Source: Microbacterium fluvii (GTDB lineage Bacteria; Actinomycetota; Actinomycetes; Actinomycetales; Microbacteriaceae). From it: a stretch of DNA of 64,000 nt. How positions within the stretch are numbered: the first letter of the stretch is position 1; the number at the start of each line of letters is the position of its first letter. Positions 63,374-64,000 of the stretch are shown here, one piece after another. The translations under genes and the position numbers were made by a program. Location of the stretch: assembly GCF_025515205.1 (NCBI RefSeq), contig NZ_JAOPFX010000001.1:1426001-1490000 (forward strand), given 5' to 3'. The notes below the pieces were generated by a model that was not told where the DNA came from, ran no database searches, and saw nothing but the letters and a program-made list of their open reading frames with translations.

Positions 63374-64000
63374 GTGACCGAGATGACCGACGCGATCGAG
63401 TACCGCATCGAACACGACACCATGGGCGAGGTGCGCGTGCCCAAAGACGCGCTCTACGCCGCTCAGACGCAGCGTGCCGTGGAGAACTTCCCGATCTCGG
63501 GCAAGGGGCTCGAGCCCGGTCAGATCGCCGCGCTGGCGCGCATCAAGAAGGCCGCGGCCCTCGCCAACAAGGAGCTCGGCACGCTCGACGGAGCCATCGC
63601 CGACGCGATCGCGGCCGCCGCCGACGAGGTCGTGACCGGCGCCTACGACGCGCACTTCCCCGTCGACACCTACCAGACCGGCTCGGGCACATCGTCGAAC
63701 ATGAACATGAACGAGGTGCTCGCGACACTCGCGACCCGTCTGCTCGGCGCCACCGTTCACCCCAACGACCATGTCAACGCCTCGCAGTCGTCGAACGACG
63801 TCTTCCCGACGTCGGTGCACATCGCCGTCACCCAGGCGCTCATCGACGACCTGATCCCGGCGCTCGACCACCTCGCCGTCGCCCTCGAGGCGAAGGCCGA
63901 GCTGTGGAAGGACGCCGTGAAGTCGGGCCGCACGCACCTCATGGACGCGACCCCGGTCACGCTCGGCCAGGAGTTCGGCGGCTACGCCCGCCAGATCCGC
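63374..64000 (+). CDS. fumC: Fumarate hydratase class II, N-terminal part; cut by window edge
   Basis: About 209 residues of an oxygen-stable fumarase converting fumarate to malate. Visible motifs: [33 protein letters not shown] and [21 protein letters not shown], with the substrate-binding serine/asparagine residues, and the [11 protein letters not shown] active-site segment near the end. The GTG at 63374 follows a purine-rich AGGAAACGAGG; an ATG three codons later is possible. The C-terminal half, including the SSxMPxKxN loop, is beyond the window. Confidence 0.95.
   Translation, partial: MTEMTDAIEYRIEHDTMGEVRVPKDALYAAQTQRAVENFPISGKGLEPGQIAALARIKKAAALANKELGTLDGAIADAIAAAADEVVTGAYDAHFPVDTYQTGSGTSSNMNMNEVLATLATRLLGATVHPNDHVNASQSSNDVFPTSVHIAVTQALIDDLIPALDHLAVALEAKAELWKDAVKSGRTHLMDATPVTLGQEFGGYARQIR

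Overview
The window is chromosomal DNA from a high-GC actinobacterium, most like Microbacterium or a close relative in Microbacteriaceae. This is judged from the very GC-rich codon use, the gltA / dapC / fdxA neighbourhood, the mycothiol-type ArsC, and the MarP-like protease, DUF4245 and AzlCD genes. No rRNA, tRNA, CRISPR array, insertion sequence or prophage was seen. Both ends cut a gene: citrate synthase on the left and fumarase on the right.

Layout. 1-6.4 kb holds central metabolism and housekeeping genes: gltA, dapC-fdxA, a small membrane protein, the AzlCD amino-acid exporter, a DUF2200 protein and typA/bipA. 6.4-13.7 kb is a peptide ABC importer (lipoprotein, two permeases, double ATPase) with an oppositely oriented PH-domain gene lodged inside it. 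13.8-16.3 kb has a CPBP protease and a VSR/DUF559-type endonuclease-like gene bracketed by GAGACCC/GGGTCTC repeats. 16.3-21 kb is the glycine cleavage operon gcvT-gcvH-gcvP behind a tandem glycine riboswitch. 21-28 kb has a membrane serine protease and the NAD operon nrtR-nadA-nadB-nadC-cysteine desulfurase behind a palindromic operator. 28-30.4 kb has a glycosyltransferase and a second endonuclease-like gene bracketed by a different palindrome family. 30.4-37.5 kb has two divergent exporters, a CotH-type lipoprotein, a zinc alcohol dehydrogenase with a FadR-like operator, and a DNA glycosylase. 37.4-38.1 kb has two small cysteine-containing proteins. 38.1-45 kb is a six-gene catabolic-looking operon: a phosphotriesterase-like pseudoenzyme, an intact phosphotriesterase-like protein, a flavin monooxygenase, an HSL-type esterase, a metallo-beta-lactamase-fold hydrolase and a CocE-type esterase. 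45-64 kb is mostly conserved genes: a ScyD/E-like secreted protein, cls, arsC, ABC-F, ychF, a DHFR-like protein, a methyltransferase, rmuC, an exonuclease, glpX, fba, a MOSC protein, ispH, xseAB, a DUF4245 protein, a carbonic anhydrase and fumC.

The most unusual content is (1) the two endonuclease-like genes, each boxed by its own family of intergenic repeats, (2) the tandem pair of phosphotriesterase paralogs in which the first has lost nearly all metal ligands, at the head of an uncharacterised hydrolase/monooxygenase operon, and (3) a 40-residue protein ending in a double CC motif. All functional statements are read from sequence and family knowledge; nothing was searched.
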